A DNA stretch of 64,000 nt from Ochotona curzoniae (taxonomy: Eukaryota > Chordata > Mammalia > Lagomorpha > Ochotonidae): the NCBI RefSeq assembly GCF_017591425.1, contig NW_024466607.1:7262501-7326500 (forward strand), given 5' to 3'. The translations under genes were made by a program, and so were the position numbers. The notes under the pieces were generated by a model. That model saw only the letters and a program-made list of their open reading frames with translations, searched no databases and was not told the DNA's origin. Of this stretch, positions 45,591-57,900 are shown piece after piece (the stretch's first letter is position 1; the number at the start of each line of letters is the position of its first letter).

Positions 45591-45850
45591 AAGGGTAAGT
45601 AATGCAAATTTTTGTTAAACTATCCCTAGAACATGTGTAGACAATGGGATGCTGGACTGACATTGTCTGTACCAACAATGTCAGGGTGCACTTAAGACTG
45701 ATAGAATTATGATTCCTTATGAAGGACTACATGATTGTAACAAAATGGGGAAAATCTGATGGGGGAATGGGAGTTTGGTGGCGGGGAATCCCAGCCTATA
45801 CGAAATTGTATCACGTAATTCAAAATTCAAAATATATTTAAAAAAAAACT
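45591..45850 (+). mobile_element. L1 3' end
   Basis: It has the L1 3' UTR signature seen elsewhere in the window: gatgggggaatgggagtttggtggcggggaatccc, agcctat.cgaaattgtatc, and an A-rich tail at 45836-45848. Confidence 0.65.
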
Positions 45851-48560
45851 AACTATCTCTAGAATTGATCAGAAGGGGCCCTCCCAAACCCATTGCACAG
45901 TTCTACCATTATTCTGATACCAACACCAGATAAACACACAAAGCAAACTCAACAAAGCAAACTCAACAAAGCCCCTGCTGTAAGCAGAGCAAATCTATAC
46001 CCCAACCGCTACACACACTGGGAAACTGACAGCAATGGTACTAAAAAGATGTGCATTTGATCAACTGGGTACTATCTCATGATTCAAGGATTGTGAGACA
46101 TATGCAAATTCATAGACACAAAGCAATAGGTTAGAATGAAAAATGATGTGATCATTAACATGCAGAAAAAGCATTCCATAAAATTCAGCATTTGTTCATC
46201 ATTAAAAATCCTATTAAATAATCAAATCAGCCAGAACAATAGTAACCAAGTCATAAAAACAGATTCAATCCATCTATGTACCTTTGGAAGAGGATTTTTA
46301 AATTTCTCGCTTGTTTGCATTTGGAAATTTCATCGTAACAGTAACATTAACTTTTTGTTTCTAAAGAAGCTACAAAAATAAAATTCGGTACAAATAAAAT
46401 ATATCTCAACACAGTAAAGGTTATATATGATAAGCCCACAAATCAACATAACATATAGTAAAGAAAAGGTGAAATCGTTTTAAAATCAGAAATAAGACTA
46501 GGATGCCAACTTTCATCACTCATTGAATACAGTATAGGAAGTCATATGCAGCAATAGAACTGCATAAAGAAATCAGTAGCCTCCAAATGGAAAGAGCTCA
46601 CATTAGCATTTTTGAGATAATTATAAATTAAGAAAAACAAATACTCCAACCAAAAAAAAATGTTAGCACTCACATATTCAATAAGGCTGAGGGATAAAAA
46701 ATCAGTTTTAGACACCAAAAACAAAAATGCTGAGAAATAAGTCAAGAAAGCAGTCCTATTTCCAACACATCTTTAAAAAGTGCCTAGGAAAAAGGCTAAT
46801 CAAGGAAATGAGTGACTTCTACAATAACCAAACACCAATAGAAACACAAAACACAAACACAAAAAAGGTTGACCACTGGAAAAAAAACAACTTATATAAA
46901 TCTCCATATTACCCAATGCAATCTATAGATTCAATATTACTATCAAATTTTTGTAAACAATGTTCTTCACAAATCTAGAAAATACAATCACATGTTCATG
47001 TGGAATACAAAAGACAAATAGAGGAGACCTTGAGCGAAAAGAACAGAAGTTGGAGGCACTCCAGTGCTTAACTTAAAGTCACGCCACGAAGATGAAGTAA
47101 CCAGAAGAGAGGGGTACCAGCACAAAAATCAAACACAAGGGTGGGTCTTGTGGTACAACAGGTTAGGATGCTGCTCGGCACACCAACATTCCACTTCCAA
47201 GTGCTTGGGATCAGGCCAGCTTTGGTTTCTGATCCAGCTTCCTGCTAGTTCACTTGGGAAGCAGCAAATCATGGCCCGAGTACTTGGGTGCCTGCCACCC
47301 ACATGAGACACTCCCATGGAGAACCTGCTCCAGGCTTCACCTCTGGAGGTTGTCAGCACTTGAGGAACAAACCAGAAGGTTATTCTCTTCCTTAGAAATA
47401 AATACATATATGCATCAAGAGAACAGAATAGAGAATCCAGAAACAAACCTGTGTGCACTGCCCACTGATTTTACCAAAGACAGCAGGAGCATGCAGGAGG
47501 GACAGTCTGCAGTGAGCAGTGCTGGGAAACCTCATTTCCACATGCAGAACTGAATTAGTTCTGTCTCTCAATCACAAAAAAAACCCACTCAAAATATCTA
47601 AGACACAAATGTAAGCCCTAAGCTCATAAAACTACTTGAAAATACGAGAATTACTTAAGACACTGGTCTGGCAGATTTAAAAGCTATTGCAAATGGAATT
47701 ATAAACAAACTACAAGGTTTCTTCACAGCAAAAAAACGAAAAACTGAGTCAAGAATTTATGGAATGAGAAAAGATCTTTGTAAATTCTTACTCAAGAGAT
47801 TAATATCCAGATATGTAAGGAACACAATAACCCAATTCTACATGCAAATATCACAATGTGTTATCACCACACTGCAGTTAGCACGGTTATTGTCAAAAAA
47901 TAACAACATTGCTGGTGAGGATACATGAGGAATTGTCAGACAAATCCACATCATCACAGGGGGAATATCTTCGGTGGTCCCTCAACCCAGAACTAGAACC
48001 GCCACAGCATCTAGCCATCACACAGACGGGTTCCTGGCCGGATGAGCTGAAACCAGTCTGCCAAGACGCCTGCACGGTGTGTACTGGAGCACCGTTCACG
48101 GCCAAGGTGGGGAGTCCCCAGGTCTCCATCAACAGAGGGAAGAACCCCAGGCAGGCACAGCCATAAAGAGTGCAGCAGGGGTGGCAGTGAGGGTCACCAT
48201 GTTAAGTCAGGCACAGAAAGACAAAGAGCTCATGCTGAGCTCACCAAGGTAGACACTACAACAGTGGTTCCCGAGGCCGGGAAGGAGCAGGGTGGCGGAG
48301 CAGAGAGGGGAAGTGGGTCGTGGTACAGGGCTGGCAGTCGGACACACAGAACTAGCTCCATTGTTCTATGGCACGGCAGGATAGCGATGATTGGCAATCG
48401 TTAATTGAATCCTTCAAAGCAGCTAGTAATTTCAGCGTACCCAACACAAAGTAATGTCTCAGGTGATAGGCATCCTAACTGAAATCTCACAATGTCTATT
48501 AAAACCTCCCAGTACAACCACCAAATTGCAACTTAAAATACGTTAATATTTTTAAAAATC
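45851..48560 (+). mobile_element. Ancient L1 (ORF2 to 3' UTR), plus strand
   Basis: Ordered L1 landmarks: 46510-46620 (reverse transcriptase text), 46730-46990 (post-RT 'GKRLIKEMSDFYNN'-like piece and 'ccatattacccaatgcaatctatagattcaatat'), 47560-47900 ('ctaagctcataaaactacttgaaaatac', 'ggtttcttcacagcaaaaaaacg'), 48080-48140 (C-terminal 'TAKVGSPQVSIN'-like), and 48200-48500 (3' UTR 'agacactacaacagtggttcccgaggc', 'gttctatggcacggcaggatag', 'acccaacacaaagtaatg'). It is heavily mutated and split by a SINE at 47140-47410. Confidence 0.7.
47140..47410 (+). mobile_element. Old C-SINE in the L1
   Basis: It starts gggtgggtcttgtggtacaacaggttaggatgctgc, has 'gatccagcttcctgctagttcacttgggaagcagcaaatcatggcccgagtacttgggtgcctgccacccacatgaga' in pieces, and ends near 'aaataaatacata'. 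Diverged. Confidence 0.65.
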
Positions 48561-49169
48561 TTGCTGGTACAGAATCACTTTTAAAACAAAGGATCAGCAG
48601 CACTTTGAAGACCAAACAGGAGCTTGAATTAGTAACCCAGACAACAGCAGGCCCTTAGCAGGCACACCTGATCACCTGGAAGACGTTGGTTTCAGTTGTT
48701 GGGAATTTATCAATCAAAAGGTGTTGCCAGATTTTGAACCCAAAATGCAACCTCAGCAAAGCTCATGGCACCCCTAGTTACTCAGTTACCCATTTCCTGC
48801 GCGGAGTCAGACCTGGGAGCAGGTGCTCATCTCATGGTTAAGACACCAACTTCCCACATCCCAACCCGCTTGGGCTTCTGACTCCAGCTTCCTGCCCACG
48901 CAGACCCCAGGAGGCAGGTGTGACCACTCAGGGACCAGATCACCCGTGAGAATGGACTCCTTCGTTGGGTCCAGTGACCCCACACCCAGGCCTTCTGGTG
49001 CAAGTGGGGAGCTTGGCCAGGGGATGGGAGCTTCAGTTCTCTCAACTCCTCCCCTCCCCCTGCTCTCTCTCATATAAATGAAGTTTAATAACGTTTTATA
49101 AAGACAGTTAAAAGCAACCGTTCCGTTCACTTGTTCGACCATTTGTAGGACCTCAGACCCTCGAGAACC
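48561..49169 (+). mobile_element. Unassigned DNA with an old C-SINE at about 48815-49085
   Basis: 48561-48810 shows nothing. 48815-49085 retains SINE text (tcatggttaagacaccaacttccc, cttctgactccagcttcctgc, ctctctctcatataaatgaagtttaata) with an inserted or altered middle. The frames here are repeat-derived. Confidence 0.45.
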
Positions 49170-49770
49170 TCGCCCCAGACTGCACTAAGAAGGGAGAACA
49201 ACCCCAAAAGCCAAACCCTGGACTCTCCAGCTACAGCACAGCCAGAGAGAAAGCAACGCACCCCCTCCGTGCCGTGGCCCTGCCCTGGGCCCCCAGAAAC
49301 CAGCGCTCAGCCCATGGCCGGCCAGAGGACCCCCCAGAGAAGCCAGGGAAGAGACCCACAGCCTGGCAGGACAGAGGAGCCTGAACAGGAGCCCAAACGG
49401 GGCCCAGAACCCTTCCACCCAGAGGCCAGGGCCGCAGGGCGCACTCCTAGGAGCCGCCTGTGGCCCACCCAGCACGGCGGGACTCGCACCCCGCTCCCCT
49501 CCAGCCAGCCACCTACCTGGGCACCTTCGCCATGAGCCTCGCCAGCTCCCCAAGTCCTGGCAGCCTGCTTCTCCCGAGGTGGTCCCGCCGGGTCGCGGTG
49601 GTCGCTGCAGGTCGGGGTCCTGGCGCACGGGCAGGCATCGTGGACCACGGGCCATCCCGGTGGGAGCCCGAGGCCGCAGCGCAGGGTCAGCCCGGACCAG
49701 CGCGGACCACCTGAGCTCAGCTGCGTCTGGGGGAGACGAACCACGTGGTGGCTCAAGTAGCTGAGCGCTG
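49170..49770. other. CpG-rich island, origin uncertain
   Basis: In strong contrast to the AT-rich surroundings, this ~600-bp stretch is GC-rich and dense in CpG (for example ggtcccgccgggtcgcggtggtcgctgc at 49579-49606, read in pieces). Long frames exist on both strands because stops are rare in such composition, notably a minus frame at 49185-49655, but they contain no domain I recognise and look low-complexity (Pro/Gly/Trp/Arg). It could be an L1 5' UTR in minus orientation, another repeat promoter, or a genuine unmethylated island. It is about 5 kb before unit G. Confidence 0.5.
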
Positions 49771-49985
49771 AGTGCGCGCTCCCTCCCTCACCTGTGAGGT
49801 GGAGCGTGCATTAGCACCACCTGAGGACGCCCGAACGCCTCAGCCTTTCCTAATCTGTTCAATGTCGGAAATAAATTCAGCTTTTTTTTTTAGGTCTACA
49901 GATTTATTGTACAGTAGGAGTACTGTGGTAGATAATATTAAGCTACCTGTTGAAAACTTCCTAAGGAAGTAAAATTTTTTAAAAC
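49771..49985. other. Short AT-rich spacer
   Basis: It contains ggaaataaattcagc followed by a T-run at about 49883-49892. Nothing else can be supported. Confidence 0.3.
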
Positions 49986-50630
49986 ATATACATTTTTTAT
50001 TAATTACATTGCATTATGTGACACAGTTTCATAGGCTCTGGGCATCCCCCAACCCCTCTCCATACCCTCCCCCCATTGTGGATTCCTCCACCTTGTTGCT
50101 GTATTACATTTCAAAATCAGTCAAGATTCTTTCATTGCAAGAGTATACCAAGCATAGAGTGTATGTGCATGTGTGTGTGTTGGGGGTTGGGGGTGAGGGC
50201 TCTGGAGTGACCCTGATGGTCATTGCAAGAGAGGGTGGGGATCCAAAGTTGGAACTAAGTAAGGACCAGAGAAAGCTCCTCTCCCTTGTCCCAAAGGAAG
50301 TTTACTGTTGTGTTTCTGTGGACCGCTCAGGGTTCCTGGCTGTTGTTCCGATGACCTTGGATCCTGCAAGGAAGGATTTGGGCTTCTTTCATCCCATGTG
50401 GTAGATCCAAACGGGGTGGATGACCTCAGAGTTCTTGGCTCCAAAGGCACTCCAGTTCCCCGTGGTTTCTTTGGCAGTTGGGATGTAGTCCTTGATGCCC
50501 GTACTGATAGTCCTTCTTGAGGATCCGTGAGTCTCCAGGGTTGGGATACAAGCCTCCTCCTGTCTGCTTGCTCCACTCTGGGGTCCCCACCCTGCTCTAA
50601 ATACGCATTTTCTTATAAACAAAAAAGTGT
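49986..50630 (-). mobile_element. L1 3' UTR, minus strand
   Basis: Reverse-oriented L1 3' end: T-rich start, 'gacacagtttcataggctctggg', and 'ccaacccctctccataccctccccccattgtgg', parallel to the block at 51225-51300. The internal part (gaccttggatcctgcaagg, tggtagatccaaacggggtgg) appears to be the rest of a long 3' UTR. No coding. Confidence 0.65.
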
Positions 50631-51185
50631 AGGCGTGGTTATTGTCATCTCCCATAAAGCAGATTTTAAATGAAAAAATAAAAGGTCTCTTGGAACAAGA
50701 CATATTATTATAAATACGAGAAGCAATTCGATGATTTTTGGCTGCAAACGCTTACATTTACGGGGAGAGGCTCTCGAATGAATAAACCTAACTTTGCACC
50801 TGAAGGAACTGGAAAGAAAAGATGAAACCAACCCTCCCTCCAACTCCCACAAGGGGGGAGGGGAACCTGAAGGAATGAACAGATTAGCAAGGAACCAAAT
50901 GGGCAACATTAAAACAAGGGAAGGAAACCAACTGGATTCCTCAGGAGCATCGGCAAAGCTACACGCTTTTACCTGAGGTGAAGGGAGAAATCGCAAAGAG
51001 CTGAAGCAGAGATGGAGCCGAGGAGGTTGCCGCCAAGTTCACGGGAATGCAAATGATCTAAGGGATCCCTTGGGACGGCCGCATGCCGAGAAGGTGGACA
51101 GCCTGAATAAAATCAGCACATCCCTAGAAATACAACAATGACAATACTGACTGGGAGGGGTGTAGAAAATCCAGACAGACACAGA
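50631..51185 (+). mobile_element. L1 ORF2 fragment, plus strand
   Basis: The text 'aaacctaactttgcacctgaaggaactggaaag' and 'gaatgaacagattagcaaggaaccaaatgg' is the Lys/Glu-rich linker of L1 ORF2 before the reverse transcriptase. It is short and in opposite orientation to its L1 neighbours, so it is a separate or inverted insertion. Confidence 0.55.
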
Positions 51186-52990
51186 TCTGAGGAGATCTTT
51201 TTTTCTCAATTTTATTATTTTTTTATTTTATGATACAATTCCATAGGCTCTGGGATTTCCCTTACCCCCTCCCCAAAGTCCCTTCCTCACATTGGTTTCT
51301 CATATATTATTACAATAGTATAGTCCTTCATAAGCAGTCGTAAGTCCACCATTCTGTTTCACTGTATCCTGACACTGAGGACAATGGCTGAGAGTCTAAG
51401 CTTCCAATCGTCAAGGTATATTTAAGTTTCACTGGAAGTCCATCTTTGGTTCGGAAGTAGAGATGCACTCTGCATTGTATTTTCACATCTGCATATGATA
51501 GTCTCTATTACAGCTACTATTCATTTCCTCAAATGAAAAGACATAAAACAAAATCAATAACAGGAATAAAGTTCAAAAAATTTACAACACCAGGGGATTA
51601 AATAACAAGCTACTGAATAACAAATATGTTGATCAAGAAATGAAAAAGAAAACAAAAAACTTTCTTGGAAAAAATGATGTTACTGTATGATCTGTTAGTC
51701 AGTGGACAGTTTAATAAAAGAAACTGTTTTGAAGAAATGAAAATTAAAACAAAAATTCCAAAACCCATGAGTTACAGCAAAAACAGTATTGAAAGGGCTC
51801 TCAATCTTGTATTTTGCATAAAGCCTGCCTTATATCAGAGAGAACATATGATATCTGTCCTTTAGAGATTGACTTACTTCACCTAGCATAATGGTCTCTA
51901 GTTGGGACTATTTGGTTGTAAATGATAGAATTTCATTCTTTTTAATGGCTGAGTAGAATTCTATGAAGTAGATGTATCAGTTTCCTTATCTGCTCCTCTT
52001 TGGACGGGCATTTGGGTTGTTTCCATGTCTTTGTTATTGTAGATTTTGCTGCTATGAATTTAGGATTACACGTTACTTTCTCACATGCAGATCTCATTTC
52101 CTTCGGATATATTCCCAGAAATGGGATAGCTGGGTCATATGGCAGATTAATTTTCAGCTCTCTTAGCACACTCCATTGATTTCCACAGTGGCTGCAGTAG
52201 CCTACACGCCCGCCAACAGTGAAGAAAACTTTCTCCCCACATCCACACCAGTAGAGTTTTAAATGCAGGCCAATCTCATTGGAGTTAGGTGGAACCTCAA
52301 TGTGGTTTTCACTTTTATTTCCCTGATACCTACGGAGCCAGAGCATTTTTTTTTTCATATGTCTATTAGCCACTTAAATTTGTTCTTATGAAAAATGTCT
52401 GTTCATTTCCTTCATCTTTTTCTTTACCAGGTTGTTGTTTTGTTGTCACTGGGTTTCTGCCCTTGGTCATTGCTAATCTGGCTAGGAGATTCCTCTCAGG
52501 GCTGGTCTCTTAGCTATGTTGTATACTGTTCTTTTTTTTATGGTGAGTTATGTCCTTCTTTCCAGCAATCTTCAGTCCCAGGTTCTTGTGCTAGGCTTCT
52601 ACCACAGTCTCCATATCCCCTGCTTCTGGAACACCATTCTCCAGCCCCTGTGATTTCATGCTGTGGCTGCACATTTGTCTGCATAGTTTTTCTCCCACTC
52701 CCACCTCCAGCAATGCCTGGGATGAGAGAGATGCCAGTAGTCCTAACTCACCGGATGCTGGCCTTGCAGAACCTGCTGGCTAGTAGGTCTGAGGGCCACC
52801 CAGACCTATTTTGGTTGGAACCCTAAGATGCCCGATTTCCCCGTTGGACCAATGCAATGCAGAAAGCCAGAACTGATTTTGCTAATGGCTTTGTGCTTAC
52901 AGAGCTCCAAATTTCATTCCATTTAATGGCTAAGTAGTATTCTATGATGTGGATATACCACATTTTCTTCATCCATTTCTTTTTTGACAG
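51186..52990 (-). mobile_element. L1, minus strand, 3' UTR and ORF2 C-terminus
   Basis: The left end is the reversed 3' UTR (T-rich, gatacaattccataggctctggg at about 51230-51252). The minus frame at 51942-52373 is a readable L1 ORF2 C-terminal piece: MANRHMKKK, then CGEKVFFTVGG, LPYDPAIPFLGIYPKEM, and TWKQPKCPSKEEQIRKL, with internal shifts. 52400-52900 is less clear, and 52905-52990 repeats the ORF2 C-terminal text (ttccatttaatggctaagtagtattctatg), indicating two nested insertions. Non-functional. Confidence 0.75.
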
Positions 52991-54560
52991 GATGGGTGCT
53001 AAAATTTGCTGGGTTTTATTCTATCAACTTTCAAAGTTTGTTAACTAAGCTTGTCCATGAATTAAAACTTTCTATATTCCATGAGACATGGAGTTTGCAA
53101 ATCAGAGTACAGGAGTATGTGTCTTGCCAGCTCCTTCACTGGCAATCTTCACTGGTTCATGTGATCTCCAAATTCCAGCACAGACAAAATATAGGAGAGA
53201 AAGTGGCTAAAAGATAACTGTGTCCCACACAGGAATGGGGGTTGACATCCAAAGACCACAGGCTGCTGGCTCTCACCAGAACCTGATTCAAATGCACAAA
53301 GAAGGCAACAGAGTCTCCCAATCAGCCAGAATCAAGGGACCCTGCCCCTTCCTTTCTCACACTTGTTACTTCACTGCATGAGCCAACTTCTTATGCCCAC
53401 AATATGGAAGGAAATGGGAAGACAGGGCAACAGATACTTATAATTTGCCTTTTAGGCTTTTGTTATCATCAATAAATCAATGGCAGGGAGTGTTGGTAGT
53501 TGCCTGTGAGTCAAGGTGTAGCAGACACAGCAGATCTTTGCAACTCTTTCATTATCCTAGTACAAATAAAACCCACATGCATGTGCAAACTACAGACTAT
53601 GAACTAGATAATTGTGAATTCCAGATGCAAGCTAAATGCTCTTACATGTTATTTAAAATTGACATGGTACAACTAAAGACATGTATTGAAATATATGATA
53701 ATAATATAAAAACACTAAATTATATTGAAAATATAATTAAATAGCAAATAAAAGCACAGCTGCACATCACAACTTTGTTTTAGATTGGTGAGGACACATG
53801 TTTTCTGCTTGAACAAGGATCCTGACTTTTTACTTTACTCCAGTCCCGCAAATGTAACCAAACCCAATAAACACAATGACAAGAAGTCTGACTCCGTGGA
53901 AAATCAGCTGAGTCTAGGACCCTGCAAAGTAAACACCAGAGGACACTGAACATCTTCTATCAGAAAGTTTTCCCAGAGCATGACAGTGGCCCTGGAACTC
54001 AGCTCAAAGACCACCCAAACGCCAAAGCAGAAAAGACTGGAGCAGTAAAATGAATGACTTAGTACAGGCAAGTGCTTCAAAGTACAAAACAAATATATAA
54101 CCACACGACACTCACGTACACAAAAAAGCATTGCAAAAAACAATAAAATGATTGCATACTATGTAACTTAGGAGAAGAAAAAGTGAACAGGATTAAAAAC
54201 CATATGTGCAGATAGAGTAACCTCCAGAAAGGCGCACAAAATGTTCCTCCTTGACGGTGGGCTGGGCAGGGGTCTTGCTTCCACAGAAGAAAGCAGAAGG
54301 GTGAGAGGGGGCGGCAGTTCCTTGAGATTCTGCTGCAGCATCCAGGTCTCCCAAGGCCCACTGACCCCATATTTCACATCACACCAGGTGTAGTATGCAG
54401 TTTGTACACATCCATTGGTCTCTTTATATTTCCACTTGTTTGTAAAAATAATATCTTCACCCATATTATTAACTCTACTTTTCAACCAAAGTCACAGAGG
54501 GAACCTTGAACCTAAGAGCACAGGAGACACAGTACAGGGCCAGCAACATCCAGGCAGCAG
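52991..54560. other. Intergenic, no gene seen
   Basis: AT-rich stretches (53640-53760) and short frames without domains. The last 100 bases before 54640 are of average composition. Nothing can be supported. Confidence 0.3.
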
Positions 54561-54639
54561 ATGCTCCACAAGAGAGTGGACATGGTGGAGGGGGACCCTC
54601 ACACGCTGTGGGGAGAGGACTTAGAGCACCAAGGGCCAG

Positions 54640-54844
54640 TACACAGACTGAAGAATGGAGTGGGTACTAATGTGACCTCAGAATCACCATGGGGTTGGCC
54701 CCTGCTGACCCACTCAGTCACAGAAAGTTTTGAGCTCAGGGCTTCCCACATGGCAATTATCCAGGAGAAAATAGAGATGTGGAGAGAGGTGACTGGGGCT
54801 CTGTGTTCTGTGCTCCCGAGTGGGGTCACGTCAGTTCTATGCAG
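54640..54844 (+). promoter_or_regulatory. Unit G region upstream of the noncoding exon
   Basis: A more diverged version of the pre-exon block: cacagaaagttttgagctcagggc, tggcaattatccaggagaaaatagagatg, gggctctgtgttctgtgctcccgagtggggtcacgtcag. The divergence agrees with receptor G being the most distant paralogue. Confidence 0.4.
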
Positions 54845-54947
54845 ACACCTACATGACATCCACAGAGAGATGAGCTCAGGGCAGCCTTTCCTTAAAGTGC
54901 TGCAGGTGCTCCCCAGGTGCATGGAATCCTCTACACATGCCTGCCTG
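54845..54947 (+). other. Putative noncoding 5' exon of unit G
   Basis: Acceptor ttctatgcag ends at 54844 and donor CTG|GTAAGT starts at 54948, giving 103 nt. It is the most diverged member of the exon set, but acceptor, donor and length are retained. It would serve the receptor at 58808. Confidence 0.5.
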
Positions 54948-57900
54948 GTAAGTAGCTCTTCAGTGCACAGACAGGGACAGGCACAGCTGGGCCACTGAGC
55001 AGGGACAGAGGGGGCACCGTGCCATGGAGAGGAGGGTGGAAATTCAGAGGAGACATCGGCCCCACTTGATTTTGTTCAGCCCAGAGAGGGTCTCTGTGGA
55101 AAGCAATGGGGAAGGCTGCTTCTTAAGAATTCAGTTCTTTAATTTCCAGATACCTAAACACTGAGGATTTTCTCAGAAAATAAACAGTTGTAGGCTTCCA
55201 GTTGTTTTTCTCACTAAGACACTTCTTGGGGACTGGCGGTAGTGAGACTCAAGTCCCATTTTGTGCTATCTTGGGAGTTTATGTTATCTTTGCAGGTGTT
55301 ATTAGGCACATCCATGTGCAGAAGGAACCCATAGGCTTTAATTACTATTTCTATTAGGTATAGTGCTTTGCCTTTCTTAATTTCATCAGCCAAGTGGCGC
55401 TATTACTTCTATTTTTGCTGTAGTTTTGGGCATAAATATTTTCATATCAAATTTTGAAAAGAAAAAGAAAAACTGTAACCTCACTTCACTGAGTAAAATA
55501 CACCAGTATTTTTTTCTGGAAACATTCTTTTTCCTGCTTGAATGTCACAGTTTTTTGAGTGAATGGTGACACCCTGCAGCGTGTACTCCACAAAGCAGAT
55601 GACTCCAAGTGTGAGAACAGACACAATGTGCAGTAATTCCATTAAATATTAGAAATCAAGGGAAGGTGATGGAAGCTGTCACTGTGCAGCTCACAACACC
55701 CAGGGGCGCTATCTCCAAGAGCTACAGAGGGAGAGGACCTGCTTCCATCGGCCCCTTCTCTCTGCACTGTCTTCTCAACTACACCCTCTCCCAATTCTTC
55801 AGCAACCTTTCGGGCACTGGAACCTCATCCTGCCCAGTCTGGGCTTAGGCTTCAGATTCTCCACAGTGACATCTCAACACGGGACGCCGTGTCCTTCTCT
55901 TGTCTCTCAGAGAGCATGACGATGGAGGAAAGCCAGGGCTGCTTAGACAGAAGACCACTCACGCGCCCACCTCCATCTCTGGTGCAGTGAGCAGGGCTTC
56001 AGCAGGATTCCTGTTTCCAGTAGGGACAATGCCCGTGGTAAGTGCTCAGGATGCCTGGCTCTACAATCTTCAATCAGTCCTCTCCCTTATCCTGAACTAT
56101 ACGGCTCTGGCAATGATTCTGTCTGCAAGTATGAGTCTGGAGCTGTGCTTCACAAGCCTTTCTGTTGCAAAAATGATGGCTGGGTCTCCCCTGGTTTGAC
56201 GCTGCACAGTGTGTTTCTCCCCAATGTTCCTAGGCTCCTGCATTCCATGGCATCCTTGTACACAACCCCAACAGCCGTGCAGGGATGCTCAGTCCCACAT
56301 CCACATGCACAGAGCATGGCCAATCTCACCGGCCCCCACCCTCACCCACACTCCTCTTGTCCAATTTCCCTGTAAGCCACAGCATGTAACTACAGCAAGG
56401 ACCACAGGGTCAGGACGTAGACATTGAGTGTCACAATGATGACAATCCACTGTGCACTCATTCACACATGTGAGGCTGGGCATGCATTAATGCATGCTGG
56501 GCACAAATCACACTGCGTGTGAGCACAGTTCCACTCAGGCTGCAGGCGGGAGCAGGCAGGCTCTCCCTCCCCTCGTTACCCATGGCCCTGATCACACACA
56601 AAGTCATCTGCACCCAAGACTGCCTTGGGGCTGCCAAGCGGGTTCCTCCTCCTGTTACATGACCTCAGAGGACCTGACTGGGTATGGGTCACTAACCTGG
56701 GGCCCACTGAGTCACTGTCCACCATTGGGTACTCATAGGAGGTCATGATGTGCAGAGAGACTCATCCTTGCTCCTCCTGGGGAGTCTCCACTGAGCTGCA
56801 GTAGTTCTGACTGCATCCTCAGCCTCCCCATCAGCTCCAACAGGGGGTGTCCACTTCCTCCTTCCTTTGTACATGCTTCTTTCTGGAAACTGACCACTTT
56901 GCTTTCCCTCCTGTTCCCCACAGTTGCTCTTCTTAGGAATTCCACATTGTTCTCCCTGTGATGTGTGTCATTTTGTACTGATGTCAGACCTCTCTGAGGA
57001 CCTCCTGTGTATAAACAGCGATTTTAATGCACACACGGTACGTTCTGCCTGATTTCCTCAATATGAATGCCACCTCTTGCCTTGTGTACATCCCCGCTTT
57101 TCCTAAGACACTGATGTTTGTGGCACTACTCGCTCTTAAGTAACACTGGATGTAGGAGGTCACAGCCAACTAACTACACAGTGAGCTTCACACCATTTGT
57201 GTGCAAGTCTTAAAATCCAAATGAAACTGAATTAAGTAAAAGCTGGATTTCACAGAAAATTTCAGAATACCTGAAACATGTTATTTATGCACCACTAATG
57301 TGCAACCACTTTAAATTATTAGCTTTAAAATTATCAGTACATATGTAGCTCATAGGTGGTAAGTGTACAAAACTGAGCATATGCCATCTGCAGTGACATA
57401 GACGAGATCACCATTGCAAGTGATCACATGCAATCCGGAAAGCTTGCAGACAGATGCTCTTCATCTAATGTTGTTCTTTATCTTCCTCCAACAGCATTAT
57501 TTAAGTAGAGTTCAACAATCATTTTTAAAGATCTTGACTTTCAAATGGTGTTTATTTGTTACAGTGTGACTGGAAACAATTGTAAATGGTATATGTCCCC
57601 TATTTAAATAGAGAATTGAAGCAAAAAAAAAAAAGGTGCTTTCAATAAGACATATTCCACCAACAGACATTTTCAATTACAACTTCTGGAGTCTATGGAA
57701 ATACTGATCTCCAGAGACAGGGATGAAAGCTTGGATTCCTATGGGGATCCATTTGAGGGGGAATTCATTGGTTGGTCATCTGTTCTGTATTTAAGTCTTA
57801 ACACAGGATGATCCTGAAACTGCTCCTTCCACATTCTACATTGCACATGCATGATTTTAAATGAGAAGATGTTCCTGCTAAGAGTTGATAACTGGGCTCT

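Noticed and set aside
49185..49655. 156-codon minus-strand frame in the CpG island
   Set aside because: Few stops are expected at this GC content, other frames are equally open, and no domain is visible.
51942..52373. 143-codon minus-strand protein
   Set aside because: It is an L1 ORF2 C-terminal remnant, not a host gene.
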